A stretch of 64,000 nt of DNA from Alcanivorax borkumensis SK2 (GTDB lineage Bacteria; Pseudomonadota; Gammaproteobacteria; Pseudomonadales; Alcanivoracaceae), in assembly GCF_000009365.1 (NCBI RefSeq), contig NC_008260.1:407501-471500 (forward strand). The letters are read 5' to 3'. The position numbers and the translations under genes are program-made. Shown in pieces: positions 30,555-39,176 of the stretch. Under the pieces are notes generated by a model. It worked only from the letters and a program-made list of their open reading frames with translations. It did no database searches and had not been told where the DNA came from. Positions within the stretch are counted from its first letter, which is position 1, and each line of letters starts with the position of its first letter.

Positions 30555-31917
30555 TTCCGCCAGCTTGCTGCTGATTGTTCTCGCGGGCAATGTCGCCGCT
30601 GCGACTCCGCTGCCCATTCATACCTATGATCAACGGCTCTATTTGACTGCAGGAGAGTCGCCAGATTATTTGAAGCCGTACACCGATGATCAGACAGAGC
30701 TCAATGGCCTGCTGCGTTATGAACCACGGTATTACTGGCGTAGTGGCGATTCGGAATGGCATCGCTGGGATGCGCAGCTACGCGCCAAGTTATTGGTGGC
30801 GACGGGGCGCCCCAGCAGTTTGCAGGCCGACGAGACGGATAGTATCCGTGAGGATGAGCATTACGCTGAACTGCGCGATGCTTGGGTGCGCCGTCGGATG
30901 CTGTTTGGGTCGCCTTCCTTGTCACTGGCGCTGGGGCGGCAGTCTTACAAAGATGAGGAAGGGGTGATCTGGGATCTGCCGATGGAGAGTCTGAACCTGG
31001 ATTATCGGTCGACTCTCTGGCGCGCAAATTTGGCTGTCGGGCAGCAGCTGACGACTTGGCGATCTGATGGCTCCGACCTAGACCCTCGCGATGATGGTAT
31101 CGTCCGAATGCTCGCTGGAGTGGGTCATCAGTGGAGGCCGGGGCACTGGTGGGATTTGCAGTTGCACTATCAGGATGATACCTCCGGGGATCCAGAGGAT
31201 AGGCTGGAGGGCCTCATGGATGCGCGGGATTTCACGGGGTACTGGGGTGGGGTGAGATTGCACGGCGAAGGGGGCGAGGCCACTGCAGTGGGATACACCG
31301 TAAACGCCCTCTTTCAGCAGGGGGATTTGAAGAGTTATGCCATTGATGGCGATGGGAATCGTGTCGACAGAGAAAACCGGCTACTGGGCTATTTGGTTCA
31401 GGGGGAGCTCTACAGTCGGATAGATAGCCTCGACTGGCGCCCGGTATTGGGTGTGCGGGCAGCGACAACGGATGAGCCGAGCCTTAGCGTGAACGATGGC
31501 TATTTCCAGAGCCGGGTACAAAGTAATCGCCGTTCTGGTGTGGCAGAGCTTTCCACTGGCGTACTCGGTGATTTGCTTGATTATGAGATGAATAACTTGG
31601 CCTATGCAGCGGCCTGGTACCGGCAGCAATTATGGCCCCGAGCAGAAATGGAAGTGCTGACGGGCACCGTACGGCGGCTGAATAACTCTGTGACCGTCAA
31701 CAGCCCTATCAATAATCCTCTCGTGGATGGGGAAGATCGTTTGGGCAATGTAGTGAATGTGGCGCTAGGTTGGCAGTCTTTTCCCTTGGCATTGTCAGAG
31801 CGGCGGCAGATGCAAGTGTCTGCCCGCTTGAGCTACTCAGTGTTCTACATGGGGGAAGCTTACCAACGGCCGGATAAAAATCACCAGCTCCTGTTTGTTG
31901 TCGCAGGGAGGTGGTGA
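30535..31917 (+). CDS. algE: alginate export porin AlgE
   Basis: About 460 residues. The GTG at 30535 is 7 nt after GGAGGAG and gives a normal signal peptide (LLLIVLAGNVAAA) with cleavage before TPLP. The mature part is rich in alternating polar and aromatic strands (LRYEPRYYWRSGDSEWHRWDA) and ends in FVVAGRW, typical of an outer-membrane beta barrel. AlgE is the anion-selective exit pore for alginate. A much longer in-frame extension back to 30361 lies over algK and has no signal peptide, so it is rejected. Confidence 0.92.
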   Translation: MSRCLSNSASLLLIVLAGNVAAATPLPIHTYDQRLYLTAGESPDYLKPYTDDQTELNGLLRYEPRYYWRSGDSEWHRWDAQLRAKLLVATGRPSSLQADETDSIREDEHYAELRDAWVRRRMLFGSPSLSLALGRQSYKDEEGVIWDLPMESLNLDYRSTLWRANLAVGQQLTTWRSDGSDLDPRDDGIVRMLAGVGHQWRPGHWWDLQLHYQDDTSGDPEDRLEGLMDARDFTGYWGGVRLHGEGGEATAVGYTVNALFQQGDLKSYAIDGDGNRVDRENRLLGYLVQGELYSRIDSLDWRPVLGVRAATTDEPSLSVNDGYFQSRVQSNRRSGVAELSTGVLGDLLDYEMNNLAYAAAWYRQQLWPRAEMEVLTGTVRRLNNSVTVNSPINNPLVDGEDRLGNVVNVALGWQSFPLALSERRQMQVSARLSYSVFYMGEAYQRPDKNHQLLFVVAGRW

Positions 31918-31919
31918 CG

Positions 31920-33338
31920 GTGGTTTTCTCGTCTAATCTTTTTGTCTTTCTCTTTCTGCCGCTGTTTTTGGCGGCGTATTACATAACACCGACGCGCTGG
32001 CGAAACTGGACTATCCTGCTAGGAAGCTATCTTTTTTATGCTTGGTGGCGGCCGGATTTTCTACTGCTTTTTGTGGCAATTACGCTGTGGAATTATGCCT
32101 TTGCTCTGCTGATACAGAAATACCGGGATCACCCTCGTTGTTTTTACTGGTTGTTGCTCGGGGTTACTGGAGACCTGGCTGCACTAGGGTATTTCAAATA
32201 TGCCAACTTTGGTGTGGAAAGTATCAGCACGTTAATGCTGTCAGTGGGGCTTAACCCCTTCTTTCTTGAGACGATTATTCTGCCGTTGGGGATTTCTTTT
32301 TATACTTTTCAGGCGTTGGCCTACTTGGTAGATGTGTACCGGGGGGATGCCAAACCCACGCGCAGCTTTATCAACTTCGCCGCGTTCATTTCCTTTTTTC
32401 CTCAGCTTATTGCTGGGCCGATTCTGCGTTACCGAAATCTTGAGCGACAGTTCGAGAAACGCACCCATTCCATGGCGTTATTTTCTTTGGGGGCCAGTCG
32501 TTTCCTGCTGGGATTTATCAAGAAAGTATTGATTGCTGACAGCATCGCGCCGGTAGCAACGTATCTCATGGCCGCCCCTGATCCGGGTTTTGTGGATAGT
32601 GTGTTTGGTGTGGTGATATCCAGCCTGCAACTGTATTTCGATTTTTCCGGTTATTCGGACATGGCTATCGGGCTGGGCATGATGATGGGCTTCAAGTTTC
32701 AGGAGAACTTTAATCAGCCCTATACCTGCCAAAGTGTCACCGAGTTCTGGCGACGCTGGCACATTACCCTGACTCAATGGCTGCGTGATTATCTCTACCG
32801 CCCCCTGAAGAGATCCTTGGGGTGGTCCGTGGCGGTCGCCACGTTTACCACCCTGACTTTGGCAGGGCTGTGGCACGGGGCAGATTTGTCTTTTGTGCTA
32901 TGGGGGGCTTCGTTGGGTGGGATGATGGTTCTGGAGCGGTGGATAGGCACAGTAACCACCCTGTCGACCCCTTACTCGCTCTGGAAGAACTATCGCACCA
33001 TGGCTTTCCTGTGGTTTATTTGGCCGTTGTTCCTCGCCGGTAATATAGATGATGCTTGGCGGATAATGTCAGGCCTGCTCGGCATGAATGGCTGGGGCAG
33101 CCTGCACAATCTTTCCTTGTGGGTCTCCCCCATGACGCTGTTCTTTTGTGTGGTGGCGATGTTCTGGGAGCGGGCCAGTGCGTATTACAACAAGCGTTTC
33201 TACCTTGGGATCGACAAGAGCAATGTATACCAGGATGTGAGCGGTTGGCGCGTCCCTATTCTGTGGTGTGGTTTTGCGCTTGCGGTGACGCGATTGTCTG
33301 CCGAGTCGTTCTCTCCCTTTCTTTATTTTCAGTTTTGA
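31920..33338 (+). CDS. algI: alginate O-acetyltransferase AlgI (MBOAT)
   Basis: 472 residues, an inner-membrane protein with about ten membrane segments. The start VVFSSNLFVFLFLPLFL and the end SAESFSPFLYFQF match the AlgI family closely. The MBOAT histidine is His319 in LAGLWHGADLSF, and YFDFSGYSDMAIGLG and EFWRRWHITL are conserved. AlgI passes acetyl groups to periplasmic AlgJ/AlgX. The GTG at 31920 is 8 nt after GGGAGG; a GTG at 31911 is also in frame. In Pseudomonas AlgI comes after algL; here it follows algE after 2 bp. Confidence 0.95.
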   Translation: MVFSSNLFVFLFLPLFLAAYYITPTRWRNWTILLGSYLFYAWWRPDFLLLFVAITLWNYAFALLIQKYRDHPRCFYWLLLGVTGDLAALGYFKYANFGVESISTLMLSVGLNPFFLETIILPLGISFYTFQALAYLVDVYRGDAKPTRSFINFAAFISFFPQLIAGPILRYRNLERQFEKRTHSMALFSLGASRFLLGFIKKVLIADSIAPVATYLMAAPDPGFVDSVFGVVISSLQLYFDFSGYSDMAIGLGMMMGFKFQENFNQPYTCQSVTEFWRRWHITLTQWLRDYLYRPLKRSLGWSVAVATFTTLTLAGLWHGADLSFVLWGASLGGMMVLERWIGTVTTLSTPYSLWKNYRTMAFLWFIWPLFLAGNIDDAWRIMSGLLGMNGWGSLHNLSLWVSPMTLFFCVVAMFWERASAYYNKRFYLGIDKSNVYQDVSGWRVPILWCGFALAVTRLSAESFSPFLYFQF

Positions 33339-33350
33339 CAGGGGGTTGCC

Positions 33351-34490
33351 ATGATTCCTATGAAAAAAGCTTCCTTGATCAATGGCTGGCTCTTCCTGGC
33401 GACTATTTTCTCTGGTTTGGCCTCACTCCTCTACCCGGTAGCGCATTTCTTTGGGACGGAAACTGCGGCTTGGGATCAGTTTCGCAAGGGCGAACTGGTG
33501 CGCAAGCTGGAGAAGCATGTGGATGAGGTTTTTGTGTTGCGCGAGCCGTCTATTTCCCTATGGGCCGATGCAAGTTTTCTGTTTTTTCATGCAGGACGGC
33601 CCGGCGTATTGGTGGGAGAGGATGACTGGCTTTTTACCCGTGAAGAGTATTATTACGACAGCCTCAGTGAGCAGCGGTTAACGAGGAACCTGAACGAGCT
33701 GGCGCTGACGGTGTGTGCCCTTGAGCAATTGGGTAAGCAGGTGTTGATGGTGCCGGTACCGGCGAAGAGACGGTTGTATGTGCAGAGGAGTAATCGAGCC
33801 GTGTCTCCGGGAATGGATTCTTTGTACCAACGCATCACTTCCTATCTGGGTGAATCCGGCATCACCTGGCTCGACACTCTGCCGTTAATGCAGCATGCCG
33901 CTGCCGAGGATGCTGTCTTCATGCGCACGGATACTCACTGGAGCCCGCGCGGGGCCGAGGTAGTGGCCGCCGGGGTGGCCTCAAGGCTGTCGCTGTCGCC
34001 GGCGCATCATTACCAGACCCGGGAAGTCGCCGTGGGGGCCTATGAGGGTGATCTGCTTCGCTACTTGCCTACCAGTAACGGTGTTGGGCCGCAGCGTCAG
34101 GAGCCGCTGACCCGTTACGAGACCTCAGCGGTTGATCAGGCTCAGGATGCAGACGCTCTACTTGGCGATAACATGCCGCCGGTGGCCCTAGTGGGGACTA
34201 GCTACAGCGCTATGGATGAATGGCACTTCCCCGGATTTCTTCGGCAAGAGCTGGGGGCGGATGTGTTGGTCTATGCGCTGGAGGCTCAGGGCCCATTTTC
34301 GGCGATGCATGAGTTTATCAACAGCCCTGCAGCCAGGGATGAGCGTGTGAAGTATGTGATCTGGGAGGTGCCTGAACGGGCGCTGATTCAACCAATGGAA
34401 CCGATTGTGGAGGTGGAACGTCATGCGTGTATGGCTAATGATTCTGACCGTGCTGCTGAGTTTGCCGGGGTGGGCAGCTCAGGACGCTAA
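33351..34490 (+). CDS. algJ: alginate O-acetyltransferase AlgJ
   Basis: 379 residues of the SGNH-like AlgX/AlgJ family. An N-terminal signal anchor (LINGWLFLATIFSGLASLLYP) is followed by GRPGVLVGEDDWLFT, the catalytic Asp-His pair in RTDTHWSP (Asp194, His196) and the nucleophile Ser284 in VALVGTSYSA. It acetylates mannuronate residues in the periplasm. The ATG at 33351 is 5 nt after AGGGGG. The last 68 nt overlap algF, an unusually long overlap that adds a low-complexity C-terminal tail. Confidence 0.93.
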   Translation: MIPMKKASLINGWLFLATIFSGLASLLYPVAHFFGTETAAWDQFRKGELVRKLEKHVDEVFVLREPSISLWADASFLFFHAGRPGVLVGEDDWLFTREEYYYDSLSEQRLTRNLNELALTVCALEQLGKQVLMVPVPAKRRLYVQRSNRAVSPGMDSLYQRITSYLGESGITWLDTLPLMQHAAAEDAVFMRTDTHWSPRGAEVVAAGVASRLSLSPAHHYQTREVAVGAYEGDLLRYLPTSNGVGPQRQEPLTRYETSAVDQAQDADALLGDNMPPVALVGTSYSAMDEWHFPGFLRQELGADVLVYALEAQGPFSAMHEFINSPAARDERVKYVIWEVPERALIQPMEPIVEVERHACMANDSDRAAEFAGVGSSGR

Positions 34491-35052
34491 CGAAGGGCTG
34501 TATGAAATGGCTGCACCGCCGAACTCAGCCTTTATACGGGTCATTAATGTGACCGATGAACAGGTGGCCTTGGCGATGGATGACTGGCGTCAGTCTTTGT
34601 CTCCCGGGCAAGCGGGAGACTATCTCTACCGCCCTGGGGGCGCCGCTCAGCTGCAAGTTAACGGCAAGCAGTTTGCGTTCGACTTCGCCAAGCGATCGGT
34701 GCAGACACTGGTGTTTGATGGCACTTCGTTGGTGCCGCACCAGGACACTTATTTTTCCAGCCGGCTGAAAGCGCTACTGGTAATGTACAACCTGTCAACC
34801 CAGCCGGCCACGCTGCAGACCAGCAACGGTGCGGTGAACGTGATCGGACCACTGCCGGCAGGCAGCAGTGATGAGCGACAAATAAACGGGGTGAAAGTGT
34901 CCTTGAAGGTGGTTCTCGACAGTGGCGTCGAGCTACCGTTGGAGGAGGTGGTGTTGCAGCGCGGTCGGGTCTATACCGTGCTGGTGACTCAGGGCAGTGG
35001 TGGCAGTCAGGCGCGATTGGAGGAAACCCATGTGGCAACTGCGACTCCCTGA
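34423..35052 (+). CDS. algF: alginate O-acetylation protein AlgF
   Basis: 209 residues, close to the 216 of Pseudomonas AlgF. The signal peptide MRVWLMILTVLLSLPGWA is cleaved near AAQD. The mature part contains GLYEMAAPPNSAFIRVINVTD, as in the family. AlgF is a periplasmic adaptor required for acetylation. The ATG at 34423 has GGAGG 9 nt upstream; an in-frame ATG at 34405 would disturb the signal peptide. It overlaps algX by 23 nt. Confidence 0.9.
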   Translation: MRVWLMILTVLLSLPGWAAQDANEGLYEMAAPPNSAFIRVINVTDEQVALAMDDWRQSLSPGQAGDYLYRPGGAAQLQVNGKQFAFDFAKRSVQTLVFDGTSLVPHQDTYFSSRLKALLVMYNLSTQPATLQTSNGAVNVIGPLPAGSSDERQINGVKVSLKVVLDSGVELPLEEVVLQRGRVYTVLVTQGSGGSQARLEETHVATATP

Positions 35053-36496
35053 TTGTGCAACATGGCTAGCCCTGTGCTTATGTCTCGGGCTGGCAGGTGT
35101 GTGCTCGGTAGCCGAAGGGGATAATGGAGACGGCGAAGTTTCTGGCCGGCAAATAGAAGAGCGTGATGTTATGCATGGCGCTTTCTTGAAACCCCCGTTC
35201 ACCTGTGCCGCTCTGTCCGACCCTGATATCTACGCTGAAGGTGTCATGGCCAGTATGCGGCAGCTGGTCGCCGGTGAGCCTTACTGGTTTTTTCGTACCG
35301 AAGTGGATTTGCAGCAATCGTTCCCTCTGGATGCGGCCAGTCGGCAGGCGTTTGCTGAACTGGTGGAGCGACTGGAGCGGCGAGGTGTCAGGTTGGTGGT
35401 GATGTTGCAGCCGACCCGTGGTCTGATGCACGCGGATGCTCTGGTATCGCCTTGGAAAGAGCGCTACTCGAGGGCTGCCGCGCGGCAGTCTTTCCTGGAA
35501 AAGGCGCAAACATTACGCTCGCTAGGGGCAATGGTTGTTGACATGGAGCCAGTGCTAACCGGCAAGCACGAGCAGGAATATTTTTTCCGCCGTGATCACC
35601 ACTGGACACCCTATGGTGCGCAAGTGAGCGCCAGACAGGTGGCGAAGGCGATGTTGGCGGACCCCGGTATCGATCAACTTGCCGAGATGACGTTTGAAAC
35701 CCGGCCGGGTATTTTGCTGCGCAAGATGGGCACCATGAATGTGGCGGTCAAAGTCGTCTGCGGCAATGCGTATAACTATCAGTGGGTTCGCGGCAGCGTC
35801 ACGGTGCCGAAAGAGGGAATGGATAGTGCCGATACCCTGTTCGGTGATGTGGCGACGCCAGCCATCGCTCTGGTGGGCACCAGTAATTCCGATAACCGTG
35901 ATGATCGCTATAAGAACTACAATTTTCAGGGTTTTTTGCAGCAATACCTGAGTCGTGATGTTGTGAATTTTGCTATGACCGGTGGTGGTGCCACCGGCTC
36001 ACTGGAAGATGTGCTGCTTTCAGAGGCCTATCAAAATGGTCAGTTCCGTTATCTGATCTGGGAGCTGCCGGTGAGTTATGCCATAGACGACCAGTCAATC
36101 TGGCGACAATTACTGCCAGAAGCATCTGGTGGGTGTACGGATAAAACCCTGTTGGCTAGTGATACGGTGACCTTGCCAATATCCGAAGCGGACGAGAGGG
36201 CAGAGGTTTTGGCGAATGCCGGGCAACATCGGCGTGTTACGGCGGGCAAGTCCCATCTGTTGCTGGACATGAATTTCTCGGCCAATAACCTCAAGGAATT
36301 TTATGTGCTAGCGTATTACGATAATGGTCAGCGCGAGAAAATCCGCATTCGACGCCCTGCTCGTTTGGATACCGGCCGCTTTATGTTGCGTCTGGATCCA
36401 CCGGGGCGCCAAAGCAATCTGTTATCCGTGCTGCTGGAGTTTGAACAACCGGTAGCTGAGGCGATGAAAGTGGAGACATCACTGTGCGACTACTGA
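35030..36496 (+). CDS. algX: alginate O-acetyltransferase/biosynthesis protein AlgX
   Basis: About 488 residues. A signal peptide (CATWLALCLCLGLAGVCS) precedes the SGNH-like domain with QPTRGL, RDHHWTP (Asp189, His191) and LVGTSNS (Ser285), then a C-terminal carbohydrate-binding module. The two cysteines typical of AlgX (CTCAAL-like start, LCGN-like middle as VVCGNAY) are present. AlgX acetylates the polymer and is part of the periplasmic complex. The ATG at 35030 has GGAGG 6 nt upstream. In Pseudomonas algX precedes algL directly, as here, but not after algF. Confidence 0.93.
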   Translation: MWQLRLPDCATWLALCLCLGLAGVCSVAEGDNGDGEVSGRQIEERDVMHGAFLKPPFTCAALSDPDIYAEGVMASMRQLVAGEPYWFFRTEVDLQQSFPLDAASRQAFAELVERLERRGVRLVVMLQPTRGLMHADALVSPWKERYSRAAARQSFLEKAQTLRSLGAMVVDMEPVLTGKHEQEYFFRRDHHWTPYGAQVSARQVAKAMLADPGIDQLAEMTFETRPGILLRKMGTMNVAVKVVCGNAYNYQWVRGSVTVPKEGMDSADTLFGDVATPAIALVGTSNSDNRDDRYKNYNFQGFLQQYLSRDVVNFAMTGGGATGSLEDVLLSEAYQNGQFRYLIWELPVSYAIDDQSIWRQLLPEASGGCTDKTLLASDTVTLPISEADERAEVLANAGQHRRVTAGKSHLLLDMNFSANNLKEFYVLAYYDNGQREKIRIRRPARLDTGRFMLRLDPPGRQSNLLSVLLEFEQPVAEAMKVETSLCDY

Positions 36497-37554
36497 AGGG
36501 AATATTGTTGGTGTTGGTTACCGGGTGTTCGCAAGCCTCGTTGGTGCCGCTTTTCGATAGTCAGCCTCTGGATCAGGTTAAGCCCGATGTGCGGGCGCTG
36601 AATCGATGTCAGGCTGAGTCTCAGGGGTATCCGCCTTATCCGGGCCAGCTGAAAATGGGCAGCAAGTATGATCAGGGCCAGGCCAGCAAGGATGTGTTGG
36701 ACGAGAAGGCCGCCCGCCGTTACCAGAGTCAGGTGAGCGCGATCTACAGTTACTTGGCCTTTCTGGGTCAGGTTACGGAATATATGCGCAAACCCGATCC
36801 TGCCATTCGCGCGGCGGCGAAGGAATGCTTTTCCATGGCAGTGGCATCTTGGGCTCAAGCGGGCGCGCTTACACAAAAAGACGCCAGTAAGCAGGGGGAG
36901 GCAGTTCGGAAATGGTTTTTGTCTGCCTTGGCCATGAACATGATGAAGGCTCAGGCCCTGACGGCCTGGCAAGTGAGTGAGGAGCAGCGCGATTGGTTGA
37001 GGTTGCTGGCGGATAGGGTGCAGATTTATGCCACTCCCCGGCGTCAGCGCATGGATCTCTACAATAATCATGATTACTGGTCGTCTTGGGCGGTTATGGC
37101 CGCTGGATTGGTGCTTGATGAGCCGGCGCGGCTATCTTGGGCTGAGCAGGGCTACTGGCTGGCCATCGGGCAGATTACGCCCAGAAACGGCGGGGTGGTG
37201 TTGCCTCGGGAGGCTGCTCGTGGCAAGCGCGCGGAGGAGTACCATGCTTTTGCAATTACGCCGTTGATATTGATGGCGGAGGCGGGTACTCGCAATGGCT
37301 TGCCGCTCTATGAAGGTGATGGTCAACAGCTGCATGCTCTGGCTGCTCAGGTGGTACATTTCTGGGCGCAGGATGGCAAGGGTGTCTCGTTTGCTCAACG
37401 GCAGGTGGCCATTGATGATCACAAAATGGCTTGGTGGCCGGTGTATGCCCATCGCTTTCCTGAGCGCCTGCCGTTACCGGCAGGCGATGCTGATCGGTTT
37501 GGCTCTCGATTCACAGGGGGCTCGTTAGCGGGATTGTGGCAAGCGACTCCGTAA
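36484..37554 (+). CDS. algL: alginate lyase AlgL, probable lipoprotein
   Basis: 356 residues with a GTG start overlapping algX by 13 nt. The catalytic histidine sits in NNHDYW (residues 194-199) and the catalytic tyrosine segment reads EEYHAFAITPL, so the enzyme looks active. AlgL cleaves mannuronate-rich polymer trapped in the periplasm by beta-elimination. The signal MRLLKGILLVLVTGC ends in a lipobox V-T-G-C (Cys15), suggesting membrane anchoring, whereas Pseudomonas AlgL is a soluble periplasmic protein. Its 3' end overlaps the convergent algG-like gene by 44 nt. Confidence 0.92.
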   Translation: MRLLKGILLVLVTGCSQASLVPLFDSQPLDQVKPDVRALNRCQAESQGYPPYPGQLKMGSKYDQGQASKDVLDEKAARRYQSQVSAIYSYLAFLGQVTEYMRKPDPAIRAAAKECFSMAVASWAQAGALTQKDASKQGEAVRKWFLSALAMNMMKAQALTAWQVSEEQRDWLRLLADRVQIYATPRRQRMDLYNNHDYWSSWAVMAAGLVLDEPARLSWAEQGYWLAIGQITPRNGGVVLPREAARGKRAEEYHAFAITPLILMAEAGTRNGLPLYEGDGQQLHALAAQVVHFWAQDGKGVSFAQRQVAIDDHKMAWWPVYAHRFPERLPLPAGDADRFGSRFTGGSLAGLWQATP

Positions 37555-38806
37555 ACGGGACGACCACCTCCTGAGTCTGTAACAACGTGGGTAATAGGTC
37601 GGCTTCCTTGCCGGCCAGGTTACCTGCCAGATATTTTCCCTGATTGCTGCGATGGCGCAGACTCACTCTCTTTAACTGCAGCGAGCCTTCGCCGCCGGTA
37701 TGCAAGGCCGCCAGCCGGTTGAGATGCAGGTGCAGCTCCGCCATGTTGCCGGTGATCTGCCGACCGTCTTCTGCTTGAATGGAAATGGCATAGCGCTGAT
37801 TGTGGCTGATGTCAGCGCTGTTCAGGGTGATGTGCATGCTGCCATCCAGCCGCAGGCCGTCGCTGCCATTGCCGTTCAGGTTCAGTGTATCCATTAGGGT
37901 AATCTGTTGTCCGCGCTGGCTTTTGATCTGGATGCCGTATTCTTGGTTATTGAGGCTGGCCACTTGGCTAATGTGTATCTCACCGGTGTGGTCCTCCAGT
38001 AACAGGCCACTGCCACCATTATTCTGAAGTTGGCTATCGGCAATAGAAATGGTGCGGTTGCCGCCCGCGCGCAAGCCATGCCCTTTTGAATCGTTGACCT
38101 GTAATCGCTCAATGTGGGCTGGGCTGTTGTACAGCACGACTCCCTGCTCTCGGCTGGCACTGATAGAGAGATTGACAATGCTGACGCGGCTGCCTGCTTC
38201 TGCGTCTACGCCTCGGTGGAGGTTGCTGAAACGGGAATCGTGAATGAACAGTTGCGCAGGAGCGCCTGCGCCCTGATACCGATGGCGTGCTACGCTGACC
38301 CCGTTGGCTCGGTAATCGGCACGGCCAAGGTCTGCCAAGACGCTATTCTTGATTCGGGTAGTCGAGCCGCCCCAGCCATGGATAAAGCCACTGTTTTGAT
38401 CGCCGTTACTGGACAGGGAACTGTTATCAATGAGCAGCTTGCCCCGGTTGATCAGGCAGCCGCCGTGACGACCTTCTATAAACAAAGTGCTGGCGGAGAG
38501 GATCAGCCGAGCGCCGGGACCAATTATCAGCGGATAGTGCAGCGTCCAGCCGGATGCTGTTCGGCTAAGGGCGCGGGTGTCCAGCTGGCGAGCCAATTGC
38601 GCAAGCGTGTATTCGCCGCCATTAAGGACGATGGCTTGGGGATGGCCTTGTTGATATCGGGCGATCTGTCGGAATAGACCGTTGCTGGCAAAAGTCTCGA
38701 GAGGCCAATTGCTGGCTTCGTTTGCGTAAATGGGCGTCAGCTGAACTGCAGCCAGGGCGGGCTGGAATGTCAGCATGACTAACAGTGCAGCGAGAAATGT
38801 CTTCAT
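37511..38806 (-). CDS. algG: AlgG-like parallel beta-helix protein lacking the epimerase motif
   Basis: 431 residues, about 110 shorter than Pseudomonas AlgG, with a signal peptide (LAALLVMLTFQPALA). The rest is a right-handed parallel beta helix with AlgG-like landmarks WGG (145-147), SRFSN (191-195) and HG (243-244). Aligned without gaps to the AlgG I remember, the catalytic DPHD falls on VLYN (224-227) and the charge-neutralising arginine is also missing. It may therefore be structural, protecting polymer in the periplasmic complex, or act by other residues. It is on the opposite strand from most alg genes, downstream of algA and the 74-codon ORF. Symbol given by homology only. Confidence 0.75.
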   Translation of the reverse strand: MKTFLAALLVMLTFQPALAAVQLTPIYANEASNWPLETFASNGLFRQIARYQQGHPQAIVLNGGEYTLAQLARQLDTRALSRTASGWTLHYPLIIGPGARLILSASTLFIEGRHGGCLINRGKLLIDNSSLSSNGDQNSGFIHGWGGSTTRIKNSVLADLGRADYRANGVSVARHRYQGAGAPAQLFIHDSRFSNLHRGVDAEAGSRVSIVNLSISASREQGVVLYNSPAHIERLQVNDSKGHGLRAGGNRTISIADSQLQNNGGSGLLLEDHTGEIHISQVASLNNQEYGIQIKSQRGQQITLMDTLNLNGNGSDGLRLDGSMHITLNSADISHNQRYAISIQAEDGRQITGNMAELHLHLNRLAALHTGGEGSLQLKRVSLRHRSNQGKYLAGNLAGKEADLLPTLLQTQEVVVPFTESLATIPLTSPL

Positions 38807-38918
38807 TATGCATTCCGTAGCAGGGTGCTCAGTTCCCCGGTCTTGCTGGCTAGCATTTCCGGATTGGATTAGGTTTCCTCATTCAGTCGGACAAGGAGGG
38901 TGGCGCTGAACGCTAGGC

Positions 38919-39143
38919 TTACGCCATCGGTGTCATTCTGAATGAAGGCTGGTCGAGTATTTTTCGTAGAGCCAAACGGCTGTCAGGCGCGGGGAAATCG
39001 ACTCCCTCGGATACCGAATAGTCTTCGGCTCCTGAAGCAGTGGTGGCACTCATCGTACCTCCGTAGAGGGTATCATCCTTGCGCATGTGCTCCTTAGATG
39101 AAGGCGTGGCCGCGGTCGGCCTGGAGGTGGAGGGGGTCGACAT
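38919..39143 (-). CDS. 74-residue hypothetical protein between algA and algG
   Basis: I do not recognise this. The ATG at 39143 is 33 nt after the algA stop, with a strong GAGGAGG 3 nt upstream. The product is Ser/Thr/Ala-rich at the N-terminus, with no signal peptide or membrane segment, and ends RLALRKILDQPSFRMTPMA. It may be a genuine small gene co-transcribed with algA, or a relic. The 112 bp that follow before algG hold no clear feature. Confidence 0.4.
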   Translation of the reverse strand: MSTPSTSRPTAATPSSKEHMRKDDTLYGGTMSATTASGAEDYSVSEGVDFPAPDSRLALRKILDQPSFRMTPMA

Positions 39144-39176
39144 ATGCCTCCTCGGTGCCTCCCAGGCCGGCCGGGC

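Noticed and set aside
38114..38677. 187-codon plus-strand frame over the algG-like gene
   Set aside because: Antisense to a gene with a signal peptide and beta-helix repeats; no start signal.
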